A stretch of 64,000 bases of DNA from DASVRA01 sp036388855 (lineage in GTDB: Bacteria > Pseudomonadota > Alphaproteobacteria > Caulobacterales > Caulobacteraceae). The stretch spans positions 62,001-126,000 of the forward strand of contig DASVRA010000031.1 in assembly GCA_036388855.1 (NCBI GenBank). The letters are read 5' to 3'. A model generated the notes under the pieces. The model ran no database searches. It worked only from the letters and a program-made list of their open reading frames with translations, and was not told the origin of the DNA. Shown here piece by piece: positions 1-10,128 of this stretch (positions are counted from its first letter, which is position 1; each line of letters begins with the position of its first letter). The translations under genes were made by a program, and so were the position numbers.

Positions 1-30
1 ATCGACATGGCTTCGTTGAACGCCGCCTAA
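1..30 (+). CDS. Possible C-terminal tail of an upstream plus-strand gene
   Basis: The first 30 bases read in frame 1 as IDMASLNAA followed by TAA. Too little is left to identify a product. The reading is plausible because the stop overlaps the stop of the convergent TerC gene, a tail-to-tail arrangement seen twice elsewhere in this window (around 10863 and 60893). It could equally be non-coding. Confidence 0.22.
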   Translation: MDMASLNAA

Positions 31-836
31 GTCGGTCGGCCTTCGTCGGGGAAAGTGGCCTTTCGGGCCCGCGCCTTGCGCCCGTCCGACAGCAGGTTGA
101 GGCCTTCAATGAAGGCCGAGAAGGCCATGGCCGCGTAGATGTAGCCCTTGGGCACGTGCACGCCGAAGCCGTCTGCGATCAGCACCATGCCGATCATCAG
201 CAGGAAGCCCAGCGCCAGCATCACCACGCCAGGATTCTGCTCGATGAACCGCGCCAGGGGGCCGGCGGCGACCATCATCAGGGCCACCGCGGTAATCACG
301 GCGGCGAACATGATCGGCAGGTGGTCGGTCATGCCGACCGCGGTCAGGATCGAGTCGATCGAGAAGACCAGGTCGAGCAGCAGGATCTGCACGATGGCCG
401 CGTCGAAGTTCAGGGTCACGGCCTCTGCCGGGGTGAACATGTCGGGGCCGTGGTCGGCGTCGACGTTGTGGTGGATCTCCTTGGTCGCCTTCCACACCAG
501 GAACAGGCCGCCGGCGATCAGGATCAGGTCGCGCCAGGAGAAGGAGGTCTCGAACGCCGGCTCCCCGTGCGCATCGACCGGCCCGGTGACGCCGAGGTCG
601 ACCACCGTGGCCGTCAGCCCCACCAGCCAGGCGATCGCGCCTAAAAGCGCCAGGCGCATCACCAGCGCCAGGCCGATGCCCAGGCGCCGGGCCGAGCGGC
701 GCTGATGCTCGGGCAGCTTGTTGGTGAGGATGGAGATGAAGATCAGGTTGTCGATCCCCAGCACCACCTCCATCACGATCAGGGTGGCCAGTGCCGCCCA
801 GGCGGCGGGGTCGGCGAGCAGGGCGGCGATGTCCAT
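27..836 (-). CDS. TerC-family integral membrane protein
   Basis: This 269-residue polytopic membrane protein belongs to the TerC/YkoY-type family, whose characterised members export or handle metal ions such as Mn2+. The N-terminal helix carries the family hallmark EVVLGIDNLIF (about residues 23-33), and a second acidic helix, LDLVFSIDSILTAVG (about 154-168), repeats the D-N/S signature. Roughly seven hydrophobic segments are visible. It is divergently transcribed from a second TerC paralogue at 966, with 129 bp between the starts. No yybP-ykoY (Mn) riboswitch-like sequence is evident upstream. The substrate cannot be assigned from sequence. Confidence 0.88.
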   Translation of the reverse strand: MDIAALLADPAAWAALATLIVMEVVLGIDNLIFISILTNKLPEHQRRSARRLGIGLALVMRLALLGAIAWLVGLTATVVDLGVTGPVDAHGEPAFETSFSWRDLILIAGGLFLVWKATKEIHHNVDADHGPDMFTPAEAVTLNFDAAIVQILLLDLVFSIDSILTAVGMTDHLPIMFAAVITAVALMMVAAGPLARFIEQNPGVVMLALGFLLMIGMVLIADGFGVHVPKGYIYAAMAFSAFIEGLNLLSDGRKARARKATFPDEGRPT

Positions 837-965
837 TGCGTCTCCGGCTTGAGCGTGGCGGCGCCCTCTATGTAGGGCTCATTGCGGCGCCTCAACCCCC
901 GGCCCTCGCATCGACGCGGTGGGCGGCGGCCCCTATAGGCACGCTAATCCGAGCCGGACCCCGCC

Positions 966-1700
966 ATGACCGAACTGTTCACCGCCGACGCGCTGGCGAG
1001 CTTCGCCGCACTGACCTTCCTCGAGATCGTGCTCGGCATCGACAACATCGTCTTCCTGGCGGTGGCGGTGGGCCGCCTGCCGACCGACCAGCAGAAGCGC
1101 GGGCGGATCCTCGGCCTGTGGATGGCGATGTTCCTGCGCATCGCCATGCTGTTCGGCCTGGTGCTGATCACGCGGATGGAGTCGGAGCTGTTCTCGGTCT
1201 TCGGCCACGGGGTCACCATCCAGGACCTGGTGCTGATCGCGGGGGGGCTGTTCCTGCTGGCCAAGGGCACCATGGAGGTCCACCACGAAATCGAGGGTGA
1301 GCAGGACGAGAACCATGCCGTAGGAGGCGCCACCGCCTTCGCCGCGGCGATGGTGCAGATCGGGGTGATCAACATCGTCTTCTCGTTGGACAGCGTGATC
1401 ACCGCCATCGGCATGACCAATGTGGTGCCGATCATGATCGCGGCGGTGGTGGCCTCGACCCTGGTGATGCTGCTGTTCGCCAAGCCGGTGGCCGATTTCA
1501 TCGAGAGCCGGCCCACCACCAAGATGCTGGCGCTGTCGTTCATCCTGCTGATCGGGGTGGCGCTGATCGCCGATGGCTTCGGCTTCCACCTGCCACGCGG
1601 CTACCTCTACTTCTCCATCGCCTTCTCGCTGTTCGTGGAGGTGCTCAACATCCTCTGGCACCGCAGCCGCCGGAGGGTGAAGGCGGCGCGGGGCGGTTGA
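966..1700 (+). CDS. TerC-family integral membrane protein (paralogue)
   Basis: This 244-residue protein is homologous to the divergent neighbour at 27-836. It has EIVLGIDNIVFLAVAVG near residue 20 and VFSLDSVITAIGMTN near residue 140, the paired acidic helices typical of TerC. About seven membrane segments are visible, with a short Arg/Lys-rich cytoplasmic tail (RSRRRVKAARGG). The start is an ATG 129 bp from the divergent gene. Head-to-head TerC paralogues suggest an old duplication and perhaps shared regulation, or a two-subunit transporter. Metal export is inferred from the family only. Confidence 0.88.
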   Translation: MTELFTADALASFAALTFLEIVLGIDNIVFLAVAVGRLPTDQQKRGRILGLWMAMFLRIAMLFGLVLITRMESELFSVFGHGVTIQDLVLIAGGLFLLAKGTMEVHHEIEGEQDENHAVGGATAFAAAMVQIGVINIVFSLDSVITAIGMTNVVPIMIAAVVASTLVMLLFAKPVADFIESRPTTKMLALSFILLIGVALIADGFGFHLPRGYLYFSIAFSLFVEVLNILWHRSRRRVKAARGG

Positions 1701-1731
1701 ACGGCTCCGCCCCCATCGCCATAACCGCCGC

Positions 1732-3068
<1,337 letters not shown>

Positions 3069-3072
<4 letters not shown>

Positions 3073-4043
3073 GTCCGACCCAGAACGAGGAATTCCTGCC
3101 GCTCAGCGAGACGGCCTCGCGCGCCGTGGCCGGGCCGCAGAGCCGTCACGCGGCGCTTCTGGAGGACGCCTTCCACGTGCTGGTGGAGACGCCGGGCGGT
3201 GGGGTCTCGTTGCGCGGCGACCGCAAGGGCCGCACCGCGGCCAAGCGGGCGATCGAGACGCTGGCCGTGCGCGCGGACGCGGGCGCGGAGGTGACCGAGG
3301 CGGACGTGCGGGTGGCGGTGTCCTCCGCCCGCACGGGCGACGGACCGGCGCATGGGCCCGTGTTGCCGGTCGGCCGGCGAGGCGTGATCGGACCGAAGAC
3401 GGCGGCCCAGGCGCGGTATCTGGAGATGCTCGGCCGTTGCGAGCTGGTGTTCGGCCTCGGCCCCGCCGGCACCGGCAAGACCTTCCTGGCGGTGGCGCAC
3501 GGGGCTGGGCTGCTGCTGCGCGGCGAGGTGGACAGGCTGATCGTCACCCGCCCCGCCGTGGAGGCCGGCGAGCGGCTGGGGTTTCTCCCGGGCGACCTGA
3601 CCGAGAAGGTCGACCCCTACATGGCCCCCGTCTGGGAGGCGCTGACCGACATCGTCGGGCCCGAACAGCTGCGCCGCCGCCGCGACCGGGGCGAGATCGA
3701 GGTCGCGCCGATCGCCTTCATGCGCGGCCGCACCCTGAACCACGCCTTCGTCATCGTCGACGAGGCCCAGAACGCCTCGCGCCTGCAGCTGAAGATGGTG
3801 CTGACCCGCCTGGGCGAAGGCGCCCGCATGGCGGTGACCGGCGACCCCAGCCAGACCGACCTGGTCAACCCGCGCGACTCCGGCCTGTCCCACGCGGTCG
3901 GCTTGCTCGAGGGGGTGAAGGGCGTCGGCATCGCCCGGTTCGCCGCCGAGGACGTGGTCCGCCACCCGCTGGTGGAGCGCATCGTGCGCGCCTACGACGC
4001 CGAGGCCGCCCGCGCGCTCGGCCAGCCGAGGGAGATGGGATGA
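3069..4043 (+). CDS. ybeZ: PhoH-like P-loop ATPase (YbeZ)
   Basis: This 324-residue PhoH-family protein partners genetically with YbeY in RNA metabolism. The Walker A motif GPAGTGKT is at residues 131-138, and Walker B FVIVDEAQN at about 227-235 supplies D231 and E232. The sensor-like TGDPSQTDLV follows at about 258-267. An N-terminal region with weak KH-like character precedes the ATPase domain. The start is TTG and overlaps the miaB stop (TTGA), which implies translational coupling. The order miaB-phoH-ybeY-corC-lnt is widespread in Proteobacteria, but here one extra gene lies between phoH and ybeY. Confidence 0.93.
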
Positions 4044-4921
4044 GCCTCACCGGCGCCCTCCTGGAGCGGCCGGCGCTGCCCTTCGTGGTGCGCGACGTGC
4101 CGCTCGGCGACGGCCGCCGCCTGCGTGTGGCGCAATACGGCGAGGGCCGGCCGATCGTGCTCATCCACGGCGCCTTGGTGGACGGCCGCGACTGGTTGAC
4201 CGGTTCCGCCGCAGCTCTGCGGGATATGGGCCGGCTGCTCGTCGTCGACCGCCCCGGCCATGGCGGCAGCACTCGGCCCCGGTTCGAGGCCGACCCGCAC
4301 GCCCAGGCCGCGCAGCTGCGCGCTGGGTTGCGCCAGATAGGGGTGGATCGGCCGGTGCTGGTCGGCCACTCGTTGGGCGCGGCGGTTTCACTGGCGTTCG
4401 CCGCGGATTTTCCCGAGGAGGTGGCGGGGCTGGCGCTGGTCGCGCCCATCGCCTTTCCCGAGGTGCGCCCGATCGAGCACGGCTACCTGGCCCCGCGCGC
4501 CGCGCCGGTCGCTGGCCCGATGCTGTCGGCGCTCGGCCGCTCCACCACCGATCCCGCCTTTTGGGTGACCGTGCGCAAGCTGATGTTCTCGCCACAGGAG
4601 CCTACCGCAGCGTGGCTGGCCGCCTTTCCCGCTTCGGAGGTCACACGGCCCGAGAAGCTGGTCGCAGAGGGCGAGGACGCCGCCGCCATGTTCCCTGGTT
4701 CGCCGGGGTCGGTGATCGCCTACGACCGGATCACGGCGCCCACGGTCGTGCTCACCGGGGACCGGGACAAGGTCGCCGACCCGAACCGCCATGCCCGTCC
4801 CCTTTCGCGACGCCTGGCCCAGGCGGAGCTGCGGGAGTTCGAAGGCGTGGGCCACATGCTCCACCACGTCCGCGCCGAGGCCGTAGCCGGCGCGGTTCGC
4901 GACCTGCTCTCCCGGCCATGA
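4040..4921 (+). CDS. Alpha/beta hydrolase inserted between phoH and ybeY
   Basis: This 293-residue alpha/beta-hydrolase-fold protein has oxyanion-region HG at residues 43-44 (VLIHGALVDG), nucleophile elbow GHSLG with S111, a candidate acid at D241 or D243 (TGDRDK) and catalytic H272 (GVGHMLHH). No signal peptide is seen, so it is probably cytoplasmic. The ATG at 4040 overlaps the phoH stop and the hydrolase stop overlaps the ybeY ATG (ATGA at both ends), so it is fully embedded in the operon. The open frame extends further upstream, but that part is antisense-like readthrough of phoH. The substrate is unknown: esterase, haloperoxidase-like or lipase-like enzymes are all possible. Confidence 0.88.
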   Translation: MSLTGALLERPALPFVVRDVPLGDGRRLRVAQYGEGRPIVLIHGALVDGRDWLTGSAAALRDMGRLLVVDRPGHGGSTRPRFEADPHAQAAQLRAGLRQIGVDRPVLVGHSLGAAVSLAFAADFPEEVAGLALVAPIAFPEVRPIEHGYLAPRAAPVAGPMLSALGRSTTDPAFWVTVRKLMFSPQEPTAAWLAAFPASEVTRPEKLVAEGEDAAAMFPGSPGSVIAYDRITAPTVVLTGDRDKVADPNRHARPLSRRLAQAELREFEGVGHMLHHVRAEAVAGAVRDLLSRP

Positions 4922-5370
4922 TCGAGGTGGAGATCGAGGACGAGGCTTGGCTCGCTGATCTGCCGAACGCGGAGGCTGTGGCGGCGCAGGCGGCTGAGAT
5001 AGCTCTTCAATCCGCTCATCCCGGCGGTGATCTGGTAACCGTTCTCTTGACCTCCGATGAGGCCGTGCGGGACCTCAATGCCCGCTTCCGCGGCAAGGAT
5101 GCGCCCACCAATGTACTCTCCTTCCCCGCGCCCCAGAGCGCGCGGCCCCATCTTGGCGACATCGCCCTGGCTTACGGCGTGTGCGCGCGCGAGGCCGGTG
5201 ATCAGGGCAAGCCGCTGGCGCACCACCTTGCGCACCTCGTGGCGCACGGGGTGCTGCATCTGCTAGGCTACGACCACGAGCGGGAGGAGGAGGCCGTGGA
5301 GATGGAGGCGCTGGAGCGGCGCATCCTGGCCGGCCTCGGAGTCCCGGACCCTTACGAGGCCGCCGCCTGA
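4918..5370 (+). CDS. ybeY: Endoribonuclease YbeY, rRNA maturation factor
   Basis: This 150-residue single-strand-specific metallo-endoribonuclease is involved in 16S rRNA 3' maturation and ribosome quality control. The zinc signature H-x3-H-x5-H is present as HGVLHLLGYDH, with ligands H110, H114 and H120. The N-terminal half carries the conserved block DLNARFRGKDAPTNVLSFP (about residues 52-70). The start is the ATG at 4918, which overlaps the preceding TGA. The next gene, the corC-like CBS protein, begins 2 bp downstream. Its length is typical for the family. Confidence 0.94.
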   Translation: MIEVEIEDEAWLADLPNAEAVAAQAAEIALQSAHPGGDLVTVLLTSDEAVRDLNARFRGKDAPTNVLSFPAPQSARPHLGDIALAYGVCAREAGDQGKPLAHHLAHLVAHGVLHLLGYDHEREEEAVEMEALERRILAGLGVPDPYEAAA

Positions 5371-5372
5371 GC

Positions 5373-6287
5373 ATGAGCGCCGACGATCGAAGTCCCGCCT
5401 CCGGCCGCGCGGACAAGGCGCCGCCCTCGTTCCTCGAGCGCCTGCGCCACGTGTTCGCGCCCGAGCCGCCGCCCCGCGCCGCCGGGGAGAACGGCGAGGA
5501 CGGCCCCCACCACGCCAGCGATCTCGTCGATCAGGCCGAGGCGTTCCAGACCCTGCGTGTCTCCGACGTCATGACCCCCCGCGCCGACATCGTCGCGCTG
5601 GAGCTGTCGACACCGTTCGAGGAGGTGGTGCGCCAGTTCGCCGAGTCCGAGCACTCGCGCATGCCGGTCTACCGCGAGACCCTCGATGAGCCCGTGGGCG
5701 TGGTCCACATCAAGGACGTGTTCAAGCTGCTGCAGCCGCACGGCGCCATGGCCCCGCCGGCTCTGGACGAGCGGGTGCTGCGGCGGCTCAGGCGCGAGGT
5801 ACTCTATGTGCCGGCTTCGATGCGCGCGGCCGACTTGCTGCTGCGCATGCAGGCGCGGCGCATCCACATGGCTTTGGTGATCGACGAGTTCGGCGGCACC
5901 GACGGCCTGGTGACCATGGAGGACCTGATCGAGGCCGTGGTCGGCGACATCGACGACGAGCACGACGTGGCGGGGCCGGGCGTGATCTCCGGCGCCGGCG
6001 GCGTGTTCGAGGCCGAGGCCCGGGCGGCGCTGGAGGACCTGGAGGCGGCGCTGGGCGAGCCGCTGACGCCGGAGGACATCGACGAGGAGATCGACACCGT
6101 CGGCGGGCTGGTGGTCACTGTCGCCGGCCGGGTGCCGCAGCGGGGCGAGGTGATCGTCCACCCCAAGGGGTATGACCTCGAGGTGCTGGACGCCGACCCC
6201 CGGCGGGTGAAGCGGGTGCGCATCCGGCGCACCGAACCGCCCGCCGCCGACACCGGCCGCCCCACTGGGTCCGTGGCCTCCACTTGA
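5373..6287 (+). CDS. CorC/HlyC-type CBS-domain protein
   Basis: This 304-residue soluble protein has an acidic/proline-rich N-terminus, then tandem CBS domains (about residues 65-190, starting at SDVMTPRADIVAL) and a C-terminal CorC_HlyC transporter-associated domain (about 205-295, containing DEEIDTVGGLVV). Members are annotated as Mg/Co efflux or hemolysin-related proteins. Without the DUF21 membrane domain this short form probably acts in the cytoplasm. It is conserved between ybeY and lnt, and its TGA overlaps the TTG of lnt. The exact role is unproven. Confidence 0.88.
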   Translation: MSADDRSPASGRADKAPPSFLERLRHVFAPEPPPRAAGENGEDGPHHASDLVDQAEAFQTLRVSDVMTPRADIVALELSTPFEEVVRQFAESEHSRMPVYRETLDEPVGVVHIKDVFKLLQPHGAMAPPALDERVLRRLRREVLYVPASMRAADLLLRMQARRIHMALVIDEFGGTDGLVTMEDLIEAVVGDIDDEHDVAGPGVISGAGGVFEAEARAALEDLEAALGEPLTPEDIDEEIDTVGGLVVTVAGRVPQRGEVIVHPKGYDLEVLDADPRRVKRVRIRRTEPPAADTGRPTGSVAST

Positions 6288-7918
6288 ACCCGCGCATCGG
6301 CAGATGGGGCGCCCGCCTGCTGGCCCTGGCGGCGGGCTCACTGGCTGCGGTGGCGCATCCCCCGTTCGGCTTCCTTCCGGGCTTGTTGGGCTACGCCCTG
6401 CTGCTGCAGCTGGTCGATACGACCGAGGCCCCGCGCCCGCTGCACAGCGCATTCTTCCGCGGCTGGCTGGGCGGATTCGCTTATTTCTTCATCGGCTGCT
6501 GGTGGATCGCGGAAGCGTTCCTGGTGGATGCGGAGGGCCAGGGCTGGATGGCCCCCATCGCCATTACCTTGGTGCCCGCAGGCTTAGCGTTGTTCTGGGG
6601 CGCCGCCTGCGCGCTTTACCGGCGGCTGAAGCCGGAGGGAGCCGTGCGGGTGCTGGCTTTCGCCGGCGCCCTGGCGGGCTTCGAGTGGCTGCGCGGCCAC
6701 CTGCTCACCGGCTTTCCCTGGAACTTGCCCGGCGAGACCTGGGCCGCCGGTTCCCCCCCGTCCCAGGCCGCCGCGCTGATCGGCGCCTACGGCCTCACCT
6801 GGGTGACGGTGGCGATCGCCGCTGCCTGCGCGGTTCCGTTCCGGGGGAGCAGCCGCCGACAAGGGCTCGTCACGATTGCGGTCGCACTCGCGGGGCTGGC
6901 CGCGCTCTACGGCTACGGCTGGGTGCGGCTGTCAAACCCGCCGTCCGCCCATCCCCGCGCGCCGGTTGTGCGGGTGGTTCAGGCCAACGTGGCGCAGGAG
7001 AAGAAATATGACGCCGCCAGCTTCCGCTCGATCGTGGAGCGCTACACCGCGCTGACGGCCCAGCCGGGGGCGCGGCGGCCCGACATCGTCGTCTGGCCCG
7101 AAGGCGCGATCCCGGCCGCCGCAGACGAGTTCCTGGCGCCGGGCGGCTGGACCCTGGAGGCGATCCAGGCGTCGTTGCAAAACGGCCAGACACTGATCCT
7201 CGGCGCCTACCGCATCGGCGGCACGGCGGCGGAGCCGACCTACTTCAACAGCCTGATCACGCTGCGCGCCGAGCCGGCGGGCCTGCGGGTCACCGGCCTC
7301 TACGACAAGCACCGGCTGGTCCCCTTCGGCGAGTTCCTGCCGCTGGAGTCCGCGCTGGCCCCGATGGGGATCAAGAACCTGACGAAGATCGGTGACGGCT
7401 TCAGCCATGGCCCGCCGCCCGCGCCGATCTCGCCGCTCGCCGTTCCGCGCACCCAGCCGCTGATCTGCTACGAGGTGCTGTTCCCCGACCTGGTCCGGCG
7501 CGCGGTGGTCCAGGGCCCCCGCCCCCGCTGGATCGTCAACGTGTCGAATGACGCCTGGTATGGCCCGACCAGCGGCCCCTGGCAGCATCTGAACATCGCC
7601 GCCTACCGCTCGATCGAAACCGGATTGCCGATGGTGCGCGCCACGCCGACCGGTGTCTCGGCGGTGATCGACGCCTTCGGCCGCAGCAGTCCCGCCACTA
7701 GGATCGGCATGGGCCGGGCCGGGATTCTAGATGTATCCATCCCTGCTGCAACCATGGCTACACCCTTTGTAAGGCTTGGGGAATTTCCGTTCGCGGCGCT
7801 TCTTGTAATCTCACTGCTTAGCTGTATCAGACGCCGCCATGCGCCGAGGGTTTCATCCGCTGTCCGAAAGGAGCCGTATGAGACGGAGCGCGAGGCGGGG
7901 CGAGAAGCGAGGCACTGA
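6284..7918 (+). CDS. lnt: Apolipoprotein N-acyltransferase
   Basis: Lnt transfers the third acyl chain to the N-terminal Cys of lipoproteins in the inner membrane. The 544-residue protein has about six N-terminal membrane helices, then a periplasmic nitrilase-type domain and a final helix (about residues 498-510). Catalytic residues are visible: Glu near 272 (VWPEGAIP), Lys near 342 (YDKHRLVPFGEF) and Cys near 395 (LICYEVLFP). The TTG start overlaps the upstream stop. The C-terminal 30 residues are basic and overlap the possible early starts of the downstream regulator. Confidence 0.94.
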   Translation: MNPRIGRWGARLLALAAGSLAAVAHPPFGFLPGLLGYALLLQLVDTTEAPRPLHSAFFRGWLGGFAYFFIGCWWIAEAFLVDAEGQGWMAPIAITLVPAGLALFWGAACALYRRLKPEGAVRVLAFAGALAGFEWLRGHLLTGFPWNLPGETWAAGSPPSQAAALIGAYGLTWVTVAIAAACAVPFRGSSRRQGLVTIAVALAGLAALYGYGWVRLSNPPSAHPRAPVVRVVQANVAQEKKYDAASFRSIVERYTALTAQPGARRPDIVVWPEGAIPAAADEFLAPGGWTLEAIQASLQNGQTLILGAYRIGGTAAEPTYFNSLITLRAEPAGLRVTGLYDKHRLVPFGEFLPLESALAPMGIKNLTKIGDGFSHGPPPAPISPLAVPRTQPLICYEVLFPDLVRRAVVQGPRPRWIVNVSNDAWYGPTSGPWQHLNIAAYRSIETGLPMVRATPTGVSAVIDAFGRSSPATRIGMGRAGILDVSIPAATMATPFVRLGEFPFAALLVISLLSCIRRRHAPRVSSAVRKEPYETEREAGREARH

Positions 7919-7922
7919 ACCG

Positions 7923-8366
7923 ATGAGCAGCACCGAAGAGTCCCCGCGTTCGCCCAACCCGGTCGACGCCCATGTCGGCAGCCGCATCCGCATGCGCCGC
8001 AAGATGCAGGGCATCAGCCAGGAGAAGCTGGCCGACGCGCTCGGCCTGACGTTCCAGCAGGTGCAGAAGTACGAGCGCGGCTCCAACCGCGTCAGCGCGT
8101 CGAAGCTCTACCAGGTGGCGCGGTTCCTCGGCACGCCGGTGTCTTATTTCTTCGAAGGACTGGCGGACCCGACCACGGCCCAGCCTGGCGTCGCCGAGGA
8201 GGGCGCCGAGCAGTTCGTGCACGACTTCCTGATGACCCCGGAAGGGCTGGAGCTCGCCGCCAACTTCCCCAAGATCAAGCAGCGCCGGGTGCGCCGCAAG
8301 GTGCTCGATCTCGTCCGCGCCATGGCCGGCGAAGACGAGGCCGAGGCCGAGGCCGAGGCGGGCTGA
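7923..8366 (+). CDS. XRE-family helix-turn-helix transcriptional regulator
   Basis: This 147-residue DNA-binding protein has an HTH_3 domain at about residues 17-76. The segment SQEKLADALGLTFQQVQKYE is the recognition helix-turn-helix, and a helical C-terminal half of unknown role ends in an acidic tail (EDEAEAEAEAG). This type is frequent in Caulobacterales and Rhizobiales. The start at 7923 is chosen because family members begin shortly before NPVDAHVG. An in-frame ATG at 7878 has a better ribosome binding site (AAAGGAG at 7867-7873) but overlaps lnt by 41 nt. It may regulate metK downstream, which is inference from position. Confidence 0.85.
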   Translation: MSSTEESPRSPNPVDAHVGSRIRMRRKMQGISQEKLADALGLTFQQVQKYERGSNRVSASKLYQVARFLGTPVSYFFEGLADPTTAQPGVAEEGAEQFVHDFLMTPEGLELAANFPKIKQRRVRRKVLDLVRAMAGEDEAEAEAEAG

Positions 8367-8380
8367 GCCGCTTCGGCGGC
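8367..8380 (+). terminator. UUCG tetraloop hairpin after the XRE gene
   Basis: GCCGC (8367-8371), loop TTCG, GCGGC (8376-8380) follow immediately after the TGA of the regulator. The 5-bp GC stem with a UUCG tetraloop is very stable. No U-tract follows, so it may protect the mRNA 3' end or pause polymerase rather than terminate. The remaining 67 bp to metK show no recognisable SAM riboswitch. Confidence 0.35.
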
Positions 8381-8447
8381 GTTGCGCCGGCCCCACCGTC
8401 CCTTTACCTAACGCGGCCTGCGCGCGGAGCGCAGCGGAGCCGTCACC

Positions 8448-9626
8448 TTGAGCCGACCCTCCTACATCTTCACCTCCGAGAGCGTGTCGGAGGGGCACCC
8501 GGACAAGGTCGCCGACCGCATCTCCGACACCGTGGTCGACGCCTTCCTGGCCGCCGACCCGCAGGCGCGCGTGGCGGCCGAGACCCTGGTCACCACCAAC
8601 CGCATCATCCTGGCCGGCGAGGTGCGTACCCCGCCTGAGCTGCGCGCGGCGGTGCTGGGCGGGCTGGAGGAGAAGGTGCGCGCCGCCGTGCGTGATATCG
8701 GCTACGCCCAGGAGGGCTTCCATTGGGCGGAGGCGGACTACGCCTGCTACCTGCACGAACAGTCGCCCGACATCGCCATGGGCGTCGACGCGGCCGGCAA
8801 CAAGGACGAGGGCGCGGGCGACCAAGGCATCATGTTCGGCTTCGCCACCGACGAAACGCCGGAGTTCATGCCCGCGCCGCTGCAGTGGTCGCACAACATC
8901 TTGCGCCGCTTGGCTGATGCCCGCCGCGCGGGCCTGAGGCCGGAGCTGGAGCCCGACGCCAAGAGCCAGGTGACGGTGCAATACGAGGACGGCCGCCCCG
9001 CGCGCGTGCTGAAGATCCTGGTCTCGCACCAGCACAAGGACGGCCTGTCGCCGCAGGAGGTGCGGGCGGCGATTGAGGCTGACGTGCGTGCGGTGTTTCC
9101 CGATGGTCTGGTCACCGATGACACCGAATGGCTGGTCAACCCGACCGGCAACTTTGTCATCGGCGGCCCGGACGGCGATGCCGGACTGACTGGGCGCAAG
9201 ATCATCGTCGACACCTACGGCGGGGCGGCGCCCCACGGCGGGGGGGCCTTTTCCGGAAAGGACCCGACCAAGGTGGACCGCTCGGGCGCCTACGCCTGCC
9301 GATACCTGGCCAAGAACGTGGTGGCCGCCGGGCTGGCGCGCCGCTGCACGATCCAGATCGCCTACGCCATCGGCGTGGCCGAACCGCTCAGCTTCTACGT
9401 CGACCTGCACGGGACGGGCGAGGTCGACGAGGCGCGGTTGGAGGCAGAGCTGCCCGAGCTGATCGGCGGCGCCACGCCACGCGCCATCCGCGAGCACCTG
9501 GGCCTCAACCGTCCGATCTACGCCCGCACCACCGCCTACGGCCACTTCGGCCGCACCCCCGACAACGAGGGCGGCTTCTCGTGGGAGCGCCTGGACCTGG
9601 TGGAGGCGCTGAAGGGGCTGGGGTGA
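8448..9626 (+). CDS. metK: S-adenosylmethionine synthase
   Basis: MetK makes SAM from methionine and ATP. The 392 residues fit the family. Signatures are SEGHPDKVADRISD (about residues 13-26), GAGDQGIMFGFA (about 123-134) and the glycine-rich P-loop-like GGGAFSGKDPTKVDRS (about 264-279). The start is TTG with a GGAG about 10 nt upstream. It lies downstream of the XRE gene after an 81-bp gap, and upstream of flgB, which belongs to a separate transcription unit. SAM made here feeds MiaB, RsmH and MetH encoded in the same window. Confidence 0.96.
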   Translation: MSRPSYIFTSESVSEGHPDKVADRISDTVVDAFLAADPQARVAAETLVTTNRIILAGEVRTPPELRAAVLGGLEEKVRAAVRDIGYAQEGFHWAEADYACYLHEQSPDIAMGVDAAGNKDEGAGDQGIMFGFATDETPEFMPAPLQWSHNILRRLADARRAGLRPELEPDAKSQVTVQYEDGRPARVLKILVSHQHKDGLSPQEVRAAIEADVRAVFPDGLVTDDTEWLVNPTGNFVIGGPDGDAGLTGRKIIVDTYGGAAPHGGGAFSGKDPTKVDRSGAYACRYLAKNVVAAGLARRCTIQIAYAIGVAEPLSFYVDLHGTGEVDEARLEAELPELIGGATPRAIREHLGLNRPIYARTTAYGHFGRTPDNEGGFSWERLDLVEALKGLG

Positions 9627-9658
9627 GACGCCGCTGTTCCGGCCGCGGCATAGGGTTT

Positions 9659-9665
9659 GTTAACC
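9659..9665 (+). promoter_or_regulatory. GTTAACC half-site upstream of flgB (possible CtrA or basal promoter element)
   Basis: GTTAACC lies 39 bp before the flgB ATG. CtrA of Caulobacterales binds TTAA-N7-TTAA, and class II flagellar promoters carry TTAACC-like elements. Only one half matches here; the second is TTCA at a spacing of 9, which is off-consensus. The same heptamer recurs before fliQ. No convincing sigma-54 -24/-12 element was seen. Confidence 0.28.
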
Positions 9666-9703
9666 CTGTCCGTTCACCGTCCGGTAAGGCGCGACCTCTG
9701 GCG

Positions 9704-10120
9704 ATGAACCTCGACACCATCCCCCTGTTCTCGATGATCCGCTCCAAGCTGTCCTACCTCGGGCAGCGCCAGGAGTTGATCGCCGGCAACGTCGCCCAGG
9801 CCTCCACCCCCGGCTACACGCCTAAGGACCTCGCGCCTTTCCAGCTGCAGGGATCAAGCCCGAGCGCGGCTGCGGTCGGCGTGGCGCGGACCAGCCCCGC
9901 CCACCTCGCAGGCGCGCGTCCCGGCCCCTCCGCCGCGGGCTACAAGCCGGTGCAGGCGCCGGACTCCGATACCACGCTGGACGGCAACCGCGTGGTCCTG
10001 GAGGAGCAGATGCTGAAGCTCACCGAAGCGCGGCTGCAGCACGACGCCGCCATCGGCTTCTACCAGAAGTCCCTCAACATCCTGCGCCTGGCGGCCCGTC
10101 CGCCCGGGCGCAGCGCGTGA
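9704..10120 (+). CDS. flgB: Flagellar basal-body rod protein FlgB
   Basis: This 138-residue proximal rod subunit of the flagellum has the N-terminal rod/hook motif around IAGNVAQASTPGYTPKDL (about residues 25-42) and a C-terminal amphipathic helix (about 98-130), as expected for axial proteins. The start at 9704 is the ATG before NLDTIPLFSMI; longer in-frame extensions run antisense-like through metK. It is followed 8 bp later by flgC. Its middle region is Ala/Pro-rich and poorly conserved, which is normal. Confidence 0.93.
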   Translation: MNLDTIPLFSMIRSKLSYLGQRQELIAGNVAQASTPGYTPKDLAPFQLQGSSPSAAAVGVARTSPAHLAGARPGPSAAGYKPVQAPDSDTTLDGNRVVLEEQMLKLTEARLQHDAAIGFYQKSLNILRLAARPPGRSA

Positions 10121-10128
10121 GCTGAGCC

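Noticed and set aside
837..965. Possible yybP-ykoY manganese riboswitch between the TerC genes
   Set aside because: The 129-bp spacer lacks the conserved core of that riboswitch on either strand.
8367..8447. Possible SAM riboswitch before metK
   Set aside because: Only a UUCG hairpin and GC-rich sequence are present; none of the conserved SAM-II or SAM/SAH features could be found.
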